A stretch of DNA of 64,000 nucleotides, from contig NZ_JAEHFW010000002.1 of NCBI RefSeq assembly GCF_016522075.1, positions 310,001 to 374,000 on the forward strand, read 5' to 3'. Shown here in pieces: positions 1 to 8,176 of this stretch; position 1 is the stretch's first letter; each line of letters starts with the position of its first letter. The notes beneath the pieces were generated by a model that was given only the letters and a program-made list of their open reading frames with translations, ran no database searches and had not been told where the DNA came from. The DNA is from Mucilaginibacter segetis. Its GTDB lineage: Bacteria > Bacteroidota > Bacteroidia > Sphingobacteriales > Sphingobacteriaceae. A program made the position numbers and the translations under genes.

Positions 1-526
1 AATTTTTTTGACGGGTGCCATCCTGCTCTGCATCGGCGGCGAAGCCGGGGGCGGCAATAATTGTCCATTCCGGTTTAGCTGCGGCATTTATAAGTTGTGG
101 TCGTAAAAATAAATGATGTGCAAACAGATTTTGGTAAGCGGTCTCAGTAATTACACGGATATCAATATGATATTTTTCGTTAGCACAGGCGCTGGCATCG
201 CGTACAAATACTTCGCGACCTGTTAAATAAACAGATACCTTATTATATAAAGCATCAAATTTATCCGGACTGAATTTAATATTTACATCGCCCCACCAAA
301 CATTATCACGAGTGATATCATCCTCCACAATAAATCTGTCTTTTGGTGAACGCCCTGTAAATTCACCGGTATCAATGGCAAGTGCACCGGCTTCCGTTAA
401 TACCCCTTCGCTTTTTTTTATGGCAGCTTCTATTAATTGTGCCGGATTCAACTGGTAGTGAATACTTAAATTATCCGGCATGCCCAAATACCCCAGATCG
501 GGTATCTGATAACTATGTTTGTTCAT
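1..526 (-). CDS. pckA: Phosphoenolpyruvate carboxykinase (ATP), N-terminal part, cut by window edge
   Basis: Gluconeogenic enzyme that converts oxaloacetate and ATP to phosphoenolpyruvate, ADP and CO2 in the cytoplasm. Reading the minus strand from the ATG at 526 gives an open frame of 175 residues to the window edge, about a third of the usual 530-540. It contains GALAIDTGEFTGRSPKDRF (near residue 50), the substrate-binding signature of ATP-type PEPCK, followed by NVWWGDVN and a FVRDA segment, all collinear with the family. The start is supported by a TAnnTTTG box about 25 bases upstream and by the typical start-to-signature distance. The family assignment is recognised by eye; the catalytic P-loop lies outside the window. 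Confidence 0.93.
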   Translation of the reverse strand, partial: MNKHSYQIPDLGYLGMPDNLSIHYQLNPAQLIEAAIKKSEGVLTEAGALAIDTGEFTGRSPKDRFIVEDDITRDNVWWGDVNIKFSPDKFDALYNKVSVYLTGREVFVRDASACANEKYHIDIRVITETAYQNLFAHHLFLRPQLINAAAKPEWTIIAAPGFAADAEQDGTRQKN

Positions 527-550
527 TAAAGGTAATACAATTGGTTGGGG

Positions 551-582
551 CAAACTTACCTTTTTATAAAACTATTTTACAA
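551..582 (-). promoter_or_regulatory. Putative pckA promoter
   Basis: On the minus strand TAAGTTTG (551-558) matches the Bacteroidota -7 consensus TAnnTTTG. A TTG lies 21 bases upstream (580-582), close to the -33 position. The predicted start of transcription is about 15-20 bases before the pckA ATG. Sequence match only. Confidence 0.45.
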
Positions 583-681
583 CTTTTTTGCGCAATTTTT
601 TACATAATGTAAATTTTACACACCATTTAAATAGTTGACTATCAATAGTATACTATACCATTAAATTTTACACCTAATACA

Positions 682-1017
682 CTAACCTCCGGCTTTTTTG
701 GCCTTGTAATTATCGGCCTGTAACAAAGTGAGCACCTTGTCTCTAAAATCGCCCTGTATCAATATTTCACCCTCTTTAACAGAGCCGCCAACACCGCATT
801 TTGTCTTCAGTTTTTTGCCGATAGCTTCCAGGTCTGCAGTAGCGCCAATGAATCCACTTATACGGGTTACCAGCTTGCTCCCACCCTTACGGTCGAGGTA
901 TATTTTAAGATTTTGCTGTTGTGGCGGTAACGTTTGCTGCTCCTCCCCAGTTTCTTCCTGATATTCAAAATCCGGATCGGTAGAGTACATAATGCCAGTA
1001 AATTTCTTTTTTACCAT
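682..1017 (-). CDS. SUI1/eIF1-like translation initiation factor (YciH family)
   Basis: Small cytoplasmic protein of the SUI1/YciH family, related to eukaryotic eIF1, which in eukaryotes controls start-codon fidelity; its role in bacteria is poorly defined. The 111 residues match the usual ~110. Residues ~35-105 form the SUI1 domain: [15 protein letters not shown], then [17 protein letters not shown] (the family's most conserved stretch) and IQGDFRDKV. The Gln/Glu-rich N-terminus (~20-35) is probably disordered. The ATG lies two bases after the stop of the upstream lipid kinase gene, so the two are very likely one transcript. Nothing unusual in the sequence. Confidence 0.9.
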   Translation of the reverse strand: MVKKKFTGIMYSTDPDFEYQEETGEEQQTLPPQQQNLKIYLDRKGGSKLVTRISGFIGATADLEAIGKKLKTKCGVGGSVKEGEILIQGDFRDKVLTLLQADNYKAKKAGG

Positions 1018-1019
1018 AA

Positions 1020-1913
1020 CTATTTGTTTTTATAGGAAACGCCTACAATTACTTTTAGTGTTGCGGGCACAATATCAATCTTCAGGTTTGTACCTGCAAC
1101 CTGCGGCTCGCCGTCTAAATGTATAGCGCCATCCGCTTTGCGGCTAACTTCAATATGCTTGCCTTGTATGATCTCAACATACGAGGTTTTATTGGCCGTT
1201 TTGGTGATCATACGCAGGCCCATCTCCGGGAAACGATATAGCGGAAAAGGCTTAATGATACATACATCCAGTAAACCGTCCTGAACGGATGCCTCCGGCG
1301 AAATATGCGCATTGTTGCCATACTGTGAGGAATTGGCAAAGCTCAGCATAAAGGCTTCACGCTCGTAAGGCTTACCATCTATCAGTAGTTGATACGTTTG
1401 GGCTTTATAACTTGCAATTTCCTGTATTGATGATTTAAGATAATTATAAAAGCCACGTGTTTTACTGCCCTGGGCAAAAACATGGCTGATGTGCGCATCA
1501 AACCCCATACCGGCCATATTAAAAAACCACTGATCATTCATTTTTGCGGCATCAATAGTGATGGTACGCCCGGCATTAAATGTTTTAAATGCACCTTCCA
1601 CATTCATGGGGATGTTTAAAAAACGTGACAAGCCATTGCCTGATCCATAAGGGATTATGCCCAATACGGTATCGGTACCTGCAATAGCCGAGGCTATTTC
1701 ATTAATGGTTCCATCGCCGCCAACCGCTACAATGATATCATACTCATCCGCCGCTGCCTTAGCCAGCGAGCGGGCGTGTAATACGCCCGAAGTAAATTCT
1801 ACGTCGGTTTCAAAAGCTGACGGATCAACATATTTTTGTATAAGCTCCGGCACTTCATCTTTCTTCTTCCCTCCCGATACCGGGTTAATAATAAATAACG
1901 CTTTCCTTTTCAA
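1020..1913 (-). CDS. Diacylglycerol/lipid kinase (YegS/DagK family)
   Basis: Soluble lipid kinase that phosphorylates diacylglycerol or a related lipid at the membrane, using ATP. The 297 residues match the family. The N-terminal catalytic domain shows [11 protein letters not shown] (residues 7-17), the nucleotide-binding [14 protein letters not shown] (~63-76) and [13 protein letters not shown] (~87-99); the beta-sandwich C-terminal half contains HLDGEPQ near 266, as in the family. The reading frame begins with TTG at 1913; no in-frame ATG lies close by and the family N-terminus ([11 protein letters not shown]) fits this start, so a TTG start is proposed. It leads the operon with the SUI1-like gene. 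The exact lipid substrate cannot be told. Confidence 0.9.
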   Translation of the reverse strand: MKRKALFIINPVSGGKKKDEVPELIQKYVDPSAFETDVEFTSGVLHARSLAKAAADEYDIIVAVGGDGTINEIASAIAGTDTVLGIIPYGSGNGLSRFLNIPMNVEGAFKTFNAGRTITIDAAKMNDQWFFNMAGMGFDAHISHVFAQGSKTRGFYNYLKSSIQEIASYKAQTYQLLIDGKPYEREAFMLSFANSSQYGNNAHISPEASVQDGLLDVCIIKPFPLYRFPEMGLRMITKTANKTSYVEIIQGKHIEVSRKADGAIHLDGEPQVAGTNLKIDIVPATLKVIVGVSYKNK

Positions 1914-1933
1914 CTATATAGGGTTTCAGCCGC

Positions 1934-1941
1934 CAAAAGTA
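1934..1941 (-). promoter_or_regulatory. Putative -7 box for the lipid kinase operon
   Basis: The minus strand reads TACTTTTG, a match to TAnnTTTG, about 20 bases before the proposed TTG start at 1913. It lies back to back with the metK promoter box at 1973-1980, so this is a divergent promoter region. No clear -33 element seen. Confidence 0.4.
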
Positions 1942-1972
1942 AATGTATTTTCCGCTTTGTGAAAAATTGTTT

Positions 1973-1980
1973 TATTTTTG
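1973..1980 (+). promoter_or_regulatory. Putative metK -7 promoter box
   Basis: TATTTTTG is a perfect TAnnTTTG. It ends about 10 bases before the first paired base of the SAM-II-like aptamer, so transcription would begin just upstream of the riboswitch. No convincing -33 element at the right distance. Confidence 0.55.
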
Positions 1981-1987
1981 CCACCCG

Positions 1988-2058
1988 AAAGTGGACTGAT
2001 TTTACTGCCCGGCATAGTTCCGGAAAGGATTGCAACCACGTAAAAAAGTGCTAACCCC
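1988..2058 (+). ncRNA. SAM-II (SAM-alpha) type riboswitch before metK
   Basis: The leader reads as a SAM-II aptamer, an S-adenosylmethionine-binding H-type pseudoknot. P1 pairs GTGG (1991-1994) with CCAC (2036-2039). The conserved loop element CTGATTTTA (1996-2004) and ATTGCAA (2029-2035) are present, followed by an A-rich stretch and GTGCTAA (2048-2054), which match the known aptamer. The pseudoknot can form from GCA (2032-2034) with TGC (2049-2051) and GG (2027-2028) with CC (2055-2056). An extra hairpin, CCGG (2009-2012) with CCGG (2020-2023), sits inside loop 1. The position before a SAM synthetase gene fits feedback repression. How it acts on the start codon 64 bases downstream is not obvious. 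Confidence 0.82.
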
Positions 2059-2121
2059 GCCCCTTTTACAACGTTCAAAAAAATCCATATCTTTCGGTTT
2101 AACGTTTATTAAAAAAACAAT

Positions 2122-3372
2122 ATGCCATATTTATTCACCTCGGAATCGGTATCTGAAGGGCACCCGGACAAGGTAGCCGACCAGATATCTGACGCATTGA
2201 TCGATAATTTTTTAGCTTTTGATCCGGAGTCAAAAGTTGCCTGCGAAACTTTAGTGACTACCGGGCAGGTAATATTAGCCGGGGAGGTAAAATCCAAAGC
2301 CTATTTAGATGTACAAAAAATCGCACGCGAGGTGATCAATAAAATTGGTTATACCAAAGGCGACTATATGTTCGACGGCAGCTCATGCGGGGTACTATCG
2401 GCCATACACGAGCAATCACCGGATATTAACCAGGGTATTGACCGTACTGCTAAAGAGGAACAGGGCGCCGGCGACCAGGGTATGATGTTTGGTTATGCTA
2501 CCAGCGAAACTGCTAACTATATGCCTCTGGCACTGGATATTGCTCATGCTTTATTAATTGAACTGGCTGCCATCCGTCGCGAGAATACCGACATCCAATA
2601 TCTACGCCCTGATGCGAAATCACAGGTAACACTGGAGTATGATGATAACAACACGCCTATCAGGATTGATGCTATCGTAATATCAACCCAGCATGATGAT
2701 TTTGACGAAGAGAAAGCGATGCTGGAAAAAATCAGCAAGGATATCATCAGCATATTAATACCGCGGGTTAAAGCAAAATACCCAAAATACGCTCACTTTT
2801 TTAACGACGAAATTAAATATCACATTAACCCCACCGGTAAATTTGTTATAGGAGGGCCACATGGTGATACCGGCTTAACCGGCCGTAAGATCATTGTAGA
2901 TACCTATGGTGGTAAGGGAGCACATGGTGGTGGTGCTTTTTCGGGGAAAGACCCTTCAAAGGTTGACCGTTCCGCGGCTTACGCCACACGCCATATTGCA
3001 AAAAACCTGGTTGCAGCCGGTGTTTGTTCCGAAGTTTTGGTGCAGGTATCCTACGCTATTGGCGTTGCTAAACCAATGGGTATATATGTTAACACTTACG
3101 GAACAAGCAAACTTGGTTTAAGCGATGGCGATATAGCTAAAAAGGTAGAGGCGATATTTGACATGACCCCTTACGCTATTGAAACCCGTTTTAAACTGCG
3201 CAATCCTATTTACAGTGAAACTGCTGCTTACGGGCACTTTGGTAAACCAAGCCAAACGGTTACCAAAACTTTTACCAGTCCGGACGGGCAAACTACTACA
3301 ACAGAAGTAGAATTATTTACCTGGGAAAAACTGGATTATGTAGATAAGGTAAAAAGCGCCTTCGGTTTATAA
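2122..3372 (+). CDS. metK: S-adenosylmethionine synthetase
   Basis: Makes S-adenosylmethionine from methionine and ATP, with release of phosphate and pyrophosphate, in the cytoplasm. The 416 residues are slightly longer than the ~385-400 of E. coli, common in Bacteroidota. It begins [20 protein letters not shown] (residues 5-24), the ATP/methionine-binding signature; DQGMMFGYA (~118-126) and [18 protein letters not shown] (~270-287) are the other two family signatures. The ATG at 2122 directly precedes this N-terminus. Expression is probably controlled by the SAM-II-like leader. It is transcribed alone and ends at a hairpin terminator around 3399-3429. Confidence 0.98.
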   Translation: MPYLFTSESVSEGHPDKVADQISDALIDNFLAFDPESKVACETLVTTGQVILAGEVKSKAYLDVQKIAREVINKIGYTKGDYMFDGSSCGVLSAIHEQSPDINQGIDRTAKEEQGAGDQGMMFGYATSETANYMPLALDIAHALLIELAAIRRENTDIQYLRPDAKSQVTLEYDDNNTPIRIDAIVISTQHDDFDEEKAMLEKISKDIISILIPRVKAKYPKYAHFFNDEIKYHINPTGKFVIGGPHGDTGLTGRKIIVDTYGGKGAHGGGAFSGKDPSKVDRSAAYATRHIAKNLVAAGVCSEVLVQVSYAIGVAKPMGIYVNTYGTSKLGLSDGDIAKKVEAIFDMTPYAIETRFKLRNPIYSETAAYGHFGKPSQTVTKTFTSPDGQTTTTEVELFTWEKLDYVDKVKSAFGL

Positions 3373-3398
3373 TTTATAGTACATTATATAATACATAC

Positions 3399-3429
3399 AA
3401 AAGCGGCTTGTTAACAAACCGCTTTTTTT
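3399..3429 (+). terminator. Rho-independent terminator of metK
   Basis: AAGCGG (3401-3406) pairs with CCGCTT (3419-3424) around a TTGTTAACAA core that can extend the stem, followed by a run of T. On the other strand the stem overlaps the stop codon of the converging CGNR gene, so it may serve both. Confidence 0.8.
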
Positions 3430-4058
3430 GTTGCCCGCTTTTTTGGCGCAGCAATACGGGTGTGGTAATATTTTTTGGCCTTACTAATACTGCCACAGGT
3501 TTCGGTACAGCACCACTTACGGTGACCTTTGGCGCTGGTATCTAAAAACAACCATCCGCAGCCGGGGCATTCTTTTAGCAGTTTTAGCTTATCGGATTGC
3601 AGCAGATCATACGCCGATTTAATGATCATCCAAAACTGCCGCTCAAATTCAGCTTCGGGGTTGTTCCAGGCCAAGCGGATCCCTGCCTTATCAGATACAA
3701 AGTAAGTTTGTGTTAACGCCTCCTTTACCCATGCATTAAATTGCTGCATTACCCTTTCAGCAACAGGCTTACCTTTTGCCAGTAAGGAGAAAAGCCTGTA
3801 TAACATTTCACGGGCATCAATTATTCGTTTATAACAACACTTTACGGTTCCGGCGTAGCAGTATTCGTTTAGTTTTGTTTCGCGCAGTTCGTTGTAGGTA
3901 AGCAGCTCCATTTCGTAACACCATATCAAATATTCCGAATAATCTCTTAAATATTCTGTGGGCATTTCCTTTTTTCTGGTTTGCACGGTATTAATAAAAT
4001 CCAAGCACAAAAAACCGCCGATGCGTGGCAGATTCTGAATATTTACTTTTTTTCTCAT
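3411..4058 (-). CDS. ABATE-domain/CGNR zinc-finger transcriptional regulator
   Basis: Putative DNA-binding regulator with an N-terminal ABATE (stress-linked, ligand-binding) domain and a C-terminal CGNR-type zinc finger. The ABATE start GGFLCLDFINTV lies near residue 15. The zinc-finger region (~165-200) has CPGCGWLF, then CCTETCGS; zinc ligands C..C and C...C are present. The signature Cys-Gly-Asn-Arg reads Cys-Gly-Ser-Ile here, a deviation in the motif that gives the family its name. The frame is open up to a GTG at 4094, but the ATG at 4058 gives the usual distance to the ABATE motif and is chosen (215 residues). It diverges from an EamA-type exporter, the commonest arrangement for a local regulator and its target; that link is inference. 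Confidence 0.75.
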   Translation of the reverse strand: MRKKVNIQNLPRIGGFLCLDFINTVQTRKKEMPTEYLRDYSEYLIWCYEMELLTYNELRETKLNEYCYAGTVKCCYKRIIDAREMLYRLFSLLAKGKPVAERVMQQFNAWVKEALTQTYFVSDKAGIRLAWNNPEAEFERQFWMIIKSAYDLLQSDKLKLLKECPGCGWLFLDTSAKGHRKWCCTETCGSISKAKKYYHTRIAAPKKRATKKAVC

Positions 4059-4173
4059 ATAATTATTAGTGAATTTTTTACGTATAGAGGCCACTTATGC
4101 AGTAATAAAATTTTTACTTTTACTATTGCAGGGCGTTTTAGCGGTAATAAAAAAATCCTGTTTTTTTTTTAAA

Positions 4174-5103
4174 ATGACATCAAAAAATACTGCGCCGCGT
4201 TGGCTGATCGTCTTCGCTTTTTTTAATATTTATATAATATGGGGATCTACCTATCTGGCGGTAGCCTATGGGTTAAAAGGTTTCCCCCCATTTATTTTAG
4301 TTGGCCTTCGCTACTTTTTTGCCGGTATAATTATACTGGCTTGGTGTTTGTTAAAGGGTGAAAAACTCCCTGCTAAAAAATTTATTTATAAGCATGCACT
4401 AAGCGGCTCGTTAATGCTGGTAGGCGGTACCGGCATGATAGCCTGGGCCGAACAATATATCAGCTCTGGGCAGGCGGCAGTTTTAATAGCTACCGAACCA
4501 TTAATGTTTTTATTGATCGATCGTAAACGTTGGTCGGAATATTTTTCAAACAAGTATATTCTTAGCGGGCTGCTTATAGGGTTTACAGGTATATTTTTGT
4601 TTTTAAAACTTGGCGTTGCAAGCACGACCACCTCGCCAATGGCAACACTTGCCGCTGTTATTACCTTATTAAGTGCCGTTTTATGGGTTTTAGGATCGTT
4701 AATTACTAAAGAAAGCAAGGGCAGAAGTTCATCAGTGATGAATGCCGGAGTACAATTGCTGGCCGCGGCCGCAGTGTGTGGCATTATCGCTTTATGTAAA
4801 GGCGAATATACAGAATTTTCTTTAAAAAACATTGGGCTTGACGCCTGGGGCGGGCTTGTTTTTTTAATTGTTATGGGGTCGCTGGTGGCTTATATCTCTT
4901 TTGTATGGCTAATTAGTATAAAACCACCCGCCATTGTAAGTACGCATACCTATGTAAATCCGGTGGTGGCGGTTGTGCTTGGCTGGCTGCTGATGCATGA
5001 AAATGTAAACCGGGCCCAGGTCATCAGCCTTTTTATTATTTTATTAGGCATACTATTGGTAAACATTCCGGGTTACCGGAGCCGTAAAAAGGCAGTAGCA
5101 TAA
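4174..5103 (+). CDS. EamA/DMT-family transporter (drug/metabolite exporter)
   Basis: Inner-membrane transporter of the drug/metabolite superfamily with two EamA repeats, about ten membrane helices. First repeat: IIWGSTYLAVAYGLK and PPFILVGLRYFFAG; second repeat ends with STHTYVNPVVAVVLGWLL and a conserved glutamate (LMHENV), followed by a final helix and a basic tail RSRKKAVA. The frame is open from 4069, but the stretch before the ATG at 4174 is AT-rich, includes T10 and overlaps the divergent gene's promoter region; the protein from 4174 (309 residues) has the normal family N-terminus. Substrate unknown; RhtA/YdcZ-like amino-acid or metabolite export is possible. Divergent from the CGNR regulator. 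Confidence 0.88.
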   Translation: MTSKNTAPRWLIVFAFFNIYIIWGSTYLAVAYGLKGFPPFILVGLRYFFAGIIILAWCLLKGEKLPAKKFIYKHALSGSLMLVGGTGMIAWAEQYISSGQAAVLIATEPLMFLLIDRKRWSEYFSNKYILSGLLIGFTGIFLFLKLGVASTTTSPMATLAAVITLLSAVLWVLGSLITKESKGRSSSVMNAGVQLLAAAAVCGIIALCKGEYTEFSLKNIGLDAWGGLVFLIVMGSLVAYISFVWLISIKPPAIVSTHTYVNPVVAVVLGWLLMHENVNRAQVISLFIILLGILLVNIPGYRSRKKAVA

Positions 5104-5123
5104 AAAGACCGCTTATAGCGGCC
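5102..5123 (-). terminator. Terminator of the GH26 gene
   Basis: On the minus strand a short GC-rich hairpin (CCGC at 5109-5112 with GCGG at 5118-5121, five-base loop) is followed by TCTTTTT. It lies 27 bases after the GH26 stop codon and just after the stop of the converging EamA gene. Confidence 0.6.
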
Positions 5124-5149
5124 CTTTAAAAAAACTGACACTGCTTTAT

Positions 5150-6598
5150 TTATTGCCAGCCCGTCATTTCATCCAGCGTGAACACATTACCCGCGTTATA
5201 TAACCCGGATATAGCCGAATTTGAATTTTGTTGTTGCGTAAGCTCGGCCCAACCCAGTAAATATACCCACCTTGGCTGTGAAGCCAGTAAGCTTGACGTA
5301 GGCAGCGTACCGCATTCGCCAATGGCTATAGGTTTGCTGCCCGCTTTATTCAGTAAAAGGTTATATTTTGTGGTGGTAAACCCGGTGCCATCGCTGCCGT
5401 AATTATCCAGCGCCAGTACATCCCAGTATGATGAACCCGGATCGTAACTATTCAGATCACTTGATAAGCTGCCGAAATCCTGCAGGTTCCAAACCCATAT
5501 CAGGTTGGTTAATCCTTTGGTATTTACCAGATAGTCATGCGTTATTTGATACAATTTGGCGGTACCGTTTGGCCCCGGGCGCCCTGCCCACCAAAAAACG
5601 CCCTGGTTCATTTCATGAAACGGGCGGAATAATACCTCTACCCCGTTATTTTTCAGGTCCTGCAAATAAGTAGCAATCAGGTCGAGCCTTGCTTTCCAGT
5701 TATTATTCAGCGTTGTTCCATTGGTAATCAGTTCGTTCCATTGACTATCGCTTAAATGGCTTTTTACACCACCGTCCCACTGGCAGGGCTCAGCCTGTGT
5801 TGGCGGGCAGGCATGAAACATTAAGGCAATGAGCGCCCCGCTGTTCCACCGGGTTTTAGCAGTACTGGTAACCAGACTGCGCCATTGGGCCATAGTTGAT
5901 GTTCCCTGAAACGGCTGAAACGAAAAATCTTCGCCCCATAACCCCGGATATTTATTGGAGATATCTTTCATAGGTTGCCAGTATTGCATTCCCTGTTGGC
6001 CTGCCACCGTTTTTTGCCCGGAGATGCTATATAAATAATTCAGGCTTTTGAACGACAGCGGTCCCGGCACCACCTGGTACGTAAAGTACTCCCAATCAGA
6101 AGCCGTGGCACGGTTACAGGTTACGGCCTGTGTGCCATTTTCGCTGGATATGTATTTACCGTTATTACCCCGAAGACTTATTTTTCCGTTGCCGCTCTCC
6201 ACCCAGTCAAACATTTCCCAGGTACTGTAGGATGTACGGTTGCAGGTTACCGCCTGCGTGCCGTTTTCACTGCTAAGGTATTTGCCCTGGCTTTTTAAAG
6301 CTACTTTACCGCCACCTGCATCAACTACCAAAAAGGTTTCCCAGGAGCCTGCCGCAGGCCGGGTACAGGTTACTGCCTGCGCCCCGTTTTCACCACTGAG
6401 GTACTTTCCGTTAAAGCCTCTTAAAACAATGCTTTTCCCGACAGGCGTTGCAGCCCGCGGGTTGGTGGTTTGTACTCCTGCATTTCCGGACGCCGCCGGC
6501 GCCGAAACATCCTTTGTGCAGGAACTGCTTAAACATAATCCTGCTGATAAAAAAGCAGCTATACTGTTTTTTAATAATGTAACTAATTTTTTCTTCAT
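5150..6598 (-). CDS. GH26 beta-mannanase-like lipoprotein with N-terminal fascin-like beta-trefoil
   Basis: Predicted exported endo-beta-mannanase-type glycoside hydrolase. A lipoprotein signal ends at Cys27 (LSSSC-TKD). Residues ~54-175 form three ~42-residue repeats, each with a GKY(L/I)SxENG motif and a Trp-Glu near the end: a fascin/actin-crosslinking-type beta-trefoil, probably carbohydrate binding. The GH26 domain (~183-482) has the acid/base Glu329 in RPFHEMN, WVWN (368-371) and the nucleophile Glu428 in IGECG. The same trefoil occurs at the C-terminus of the GH30 and GH16 proteins at 27.8-31.0 kb, but here it is N-terminal and more diverged. Transcribed alone; converges with the EamA gene. 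Mannan versus other beta-1,3/1,4 backbones cannot be decided from sequence. Confidence 0.87.
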   Translation of the reverse strand: MKKKLVTLLKNSIAAFLSAGLCLSSSCTKDVSAPAASGNAGVQTTNPRAATPVGKSIVLRGFNGKYLSGENGAQAVTCTRPAAGSWETFLVVDAGGGKVALKSQGKYLSSENGTQAVTCNRTSYSTWEMFDWVESGNGKISLRGNNGKYISSENGTQAVTCNRATASDWEYFTYQVVPGPLSFKSLNYLYSISGQKTVAGQQGMQYWQPMKDISNKYPGLWGEDFSFQPFQGTSTMAQWRSLVTSTAKTRWNSGALIALMFHACPPTQAEPCQWDGGVKSHLSDSQWNELITNGTTLNNNWKARLDLIATYLQDLKNNGVEVLFRPFHEMNQGVFWWAGRPGPNGTAKLYQITHDYLVNTKGLTNLIWVWNLQDFGSLSSDLNSYDPGSSYWDVLALDNYGSDGTGFTTTKYNLLLNKAGSKPIAIGECGTLPTSSLLASQPRWVYLLGWAELTQQQNSNSAISGLYNAGNVFTLDEMTGWQ

Positions 6599-6736
6599 GA
6601 GTTAAATTTGATTTAGTTGGTTTAGCATAAAGGTGGGGGTACTGTAAGTAAATAAATTATGCTATGGTCCTGAATGCTTGTAAAATAGTACCGCTAAATT
6701 ATGCCCCCGATATTAATTTGTAATACCTTTATAACC

Positions 6737-7297
6737 ATGCATCACCCTACAGAAAACCCCTGGCAGATTAGCAGTGAAAAAGAAATTTATGATAACCCCT
6801 GGATAAATGTTACCGAATACCAGGTAATAAACCCTGCGGGCAAACCCGGCATTTACGGCAAACTGCATTATAAAAATTTAGCCATTGGCATATTACCGCT
6901 TGACGAGGACATGAATACTTATTTGGTTGGCCAGTACCGCTTTGTACTTGACCAGTACAGTTGGGAAATGCCGGAGGGCGGAGGTCCTTTAAGGACCGAT
7001 CCCCTTGAATCGGCCAAACGCGAACTGCTGGAAGAAACCGGATTAAAAGCCGGCGAATGGACCGAGATACAACGCATGCACCTGTCCAACTCGGTAAGCG
7101 ATGAACTCGCTATTATTTATATTGCCCGGGGCCTGCAGCAATTTGACCCCGAACCAGAAGATACCGAGCAACTGATAATTAATAAGGTGCCCTTTATAAA
7201 AGCTTATGAAATGGTACAGAACGGTGAAATAACCGATTCGCTTACTGTAGCCGCTATATTAAAAGCACGTTTAATGCAACTGGAAAACCGTTTGTAA
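6737..7297 (+). CDS. Nudix hydrolase, ADP-ribose pyrophosphatase-like
   Basis: Cytoplasmic Nudix hydrolase, probably splitting ADP-ribose or a related nucleoside diphosphate sugar. The Nudix box runs through EGGGPLRTDPLESAKREL and LEETGL (residues ~75-98). RExxEExGx is intact, but the Glu expected eight residues before the REL is Thr; a Glu lies four residues before it instead. The frame is open from 6701, but the ATG at 6737 (186 residues) follows AT-rich promoter-like sequence and gives the family N-terminus (NPWQISSEKEIYDNPWI). It is followed 42 bases later by a PlsC-type gene on the same strand; the two may be co-transcribed. Confidence 0.86.
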   Translation: MHHPTENPWQISSEKEIYDNPWINVTEYQVINPAGKPGIYGKLHYKNLAIGILPLDEDMNTYLVGQYRFVLDQYSWEMPEGGGPLRTDPLESAKRELLEETGLKAGEWTEIQRMHLSNSVSDELAIIYIARGLQQFDPEPEDTEQLIINKVPFIKAYEMVQNGEITDSLTVAAILKARLMQLENRL

Positions 7298-7339
7298 CCT
7301 AACTGTTTATCATATCTCAAAAAAATTTAAATTTGCGGG

Positions 7340-8080
7340 TTGATGAAAAAGTTTTTAGGCTACATTTTATCGCCGTTTGCGATTGTGGCATTTTTTTTAA
7401 TGCTGATCATTTTTCAACCCATACAATGGTTTGCTTATAAATTTATGGGATACGGTGCCCATAAAAAAGTGGTTGATGTACTGAACATTTGTTTGGTAAG
7501 TACTTTTTATATTTTAGGTAATACAGTAAAATTTACCAATAAACAGGATTTGCCTATAGGCCGCTCCATCATTTTTATAGCTAACCACCAAAGCTTGTTT
7601 GATATACCGCCGATGATCTATTTTTTGCGAAAGTATCATGCAAAATTCATATCAAAGGTGGAGCTTACCAAAGGTATCCCCTCTATCTCCTATAACCTTA
7701 AAGTAGGCGGTGGGGCGAATATAGACCGGAAAGATCCACGGCAATCTATTACCGAGCTGGTAAAGTTCGGTACACGGATGAAGGAGAACAAATGGTCGGC
7801 AATGATATTCCCGGAGGGCACACGCTCTAAAGACGGACACGTAAAAACCTTTCAGTCGGCAGGCGTGGCCACCCTGTTAAAAAAATGCCCCGACGCATTG
7901 TTGGTACCCGTTGCCATTAAAGATTCATGGAAGATGATACGCTATGGGCTTTATCCGTTAAATACTTTTACCCCCATGAGCTGGGAAGTTCTGGAACCTA
8001 TTGAACCCGGTAAAACCTCTGTTGATGAACTGGTAAAAGAGGTGGAGAACCGCATAAGGGCGGTGGTTGATGGAGAATAA
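7340..8080 (+). CDS. 1-acylglycerol-3-phosphate acyltransferase (PlsC family)
   Basis: Membrane-bound acyltransferase that adds the second acyl chain to lysophosphatidic acid in phospholipid synthesis. A hydrophobic anchor spans residues ~5-30. The catalytic motif I is NHQSLFDIPP (HxxxxD, ~83-92), motif III is FPEGTRSKDG (~156-165) and a late VPVAIKDSWK corresponds to motif IV. Length 246 is usual. ATG at 7340. It follows the Nudix gene by 42 bases and ends shortly before a REP-like palindromic repeat pair (8098-8169). Confidence 0.9.
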   Translation: MMKKFLGYILSPFAIVAFFLMLIIFQPIQWFAYKFMGYGAHKKVVDVLNICLVSTFYILGNTVKFTNKQDLPIGRSIIFIANHQSLFDIPPMIYFLRKYHAKFISKVELTKGIPSISYNLKVGGGANIDRKDPRQSITELVKFGTRMKENKWSAMIFPEGTRSKDGHVKTFQSAGVATLLKKCPDALLVPVAIKDSWKMIRYGLYPLNTFTPMSWEVLEPIEPGKTSVDELVKEVENRIRAVVDGE

Positions 8081-8097
8081 GGTTTCCGGCCTTGTGC

Positions 8098-8169
8098 TCA
8101 TCCTTCGATAAACTCAGGATGACCCTGTGCTAACAAAAAAAGTACATGTATTGGTGAGCTTGTCGACCA
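8098..8169. repeat. REP-like pair of short palindromes
   Basis: Two imperfect palindromes share a core in opposite orientation. The first (8098-8122) has arms TCATCCT/AGGATGA around TCGATAAACTC. The second (8152-8169) has arms TGGT/ACCA around GAGCTTGTCG, nearly the reverse complement of the first core. They lie between converging genes. From memory, the GAGCTTGTCGA core with variable palindromic arms is a dispersed repeat in several bacterial genomes; it may also act as a terminator. Confidence 0.5.
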
Positions 8170-8176
8170 TATAAGC

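Noticed and set aside
382-612. Plus-strand frame of 76 codons
   Set aside because: It is antisense to the pckA start, which has a clear family match.
4069-4173. Longer N-terminus for the EamA exporter
   Set aside because: The added stretch overlaps the divergent regulator's start, includes a T10 run and has no counterpart in the family.
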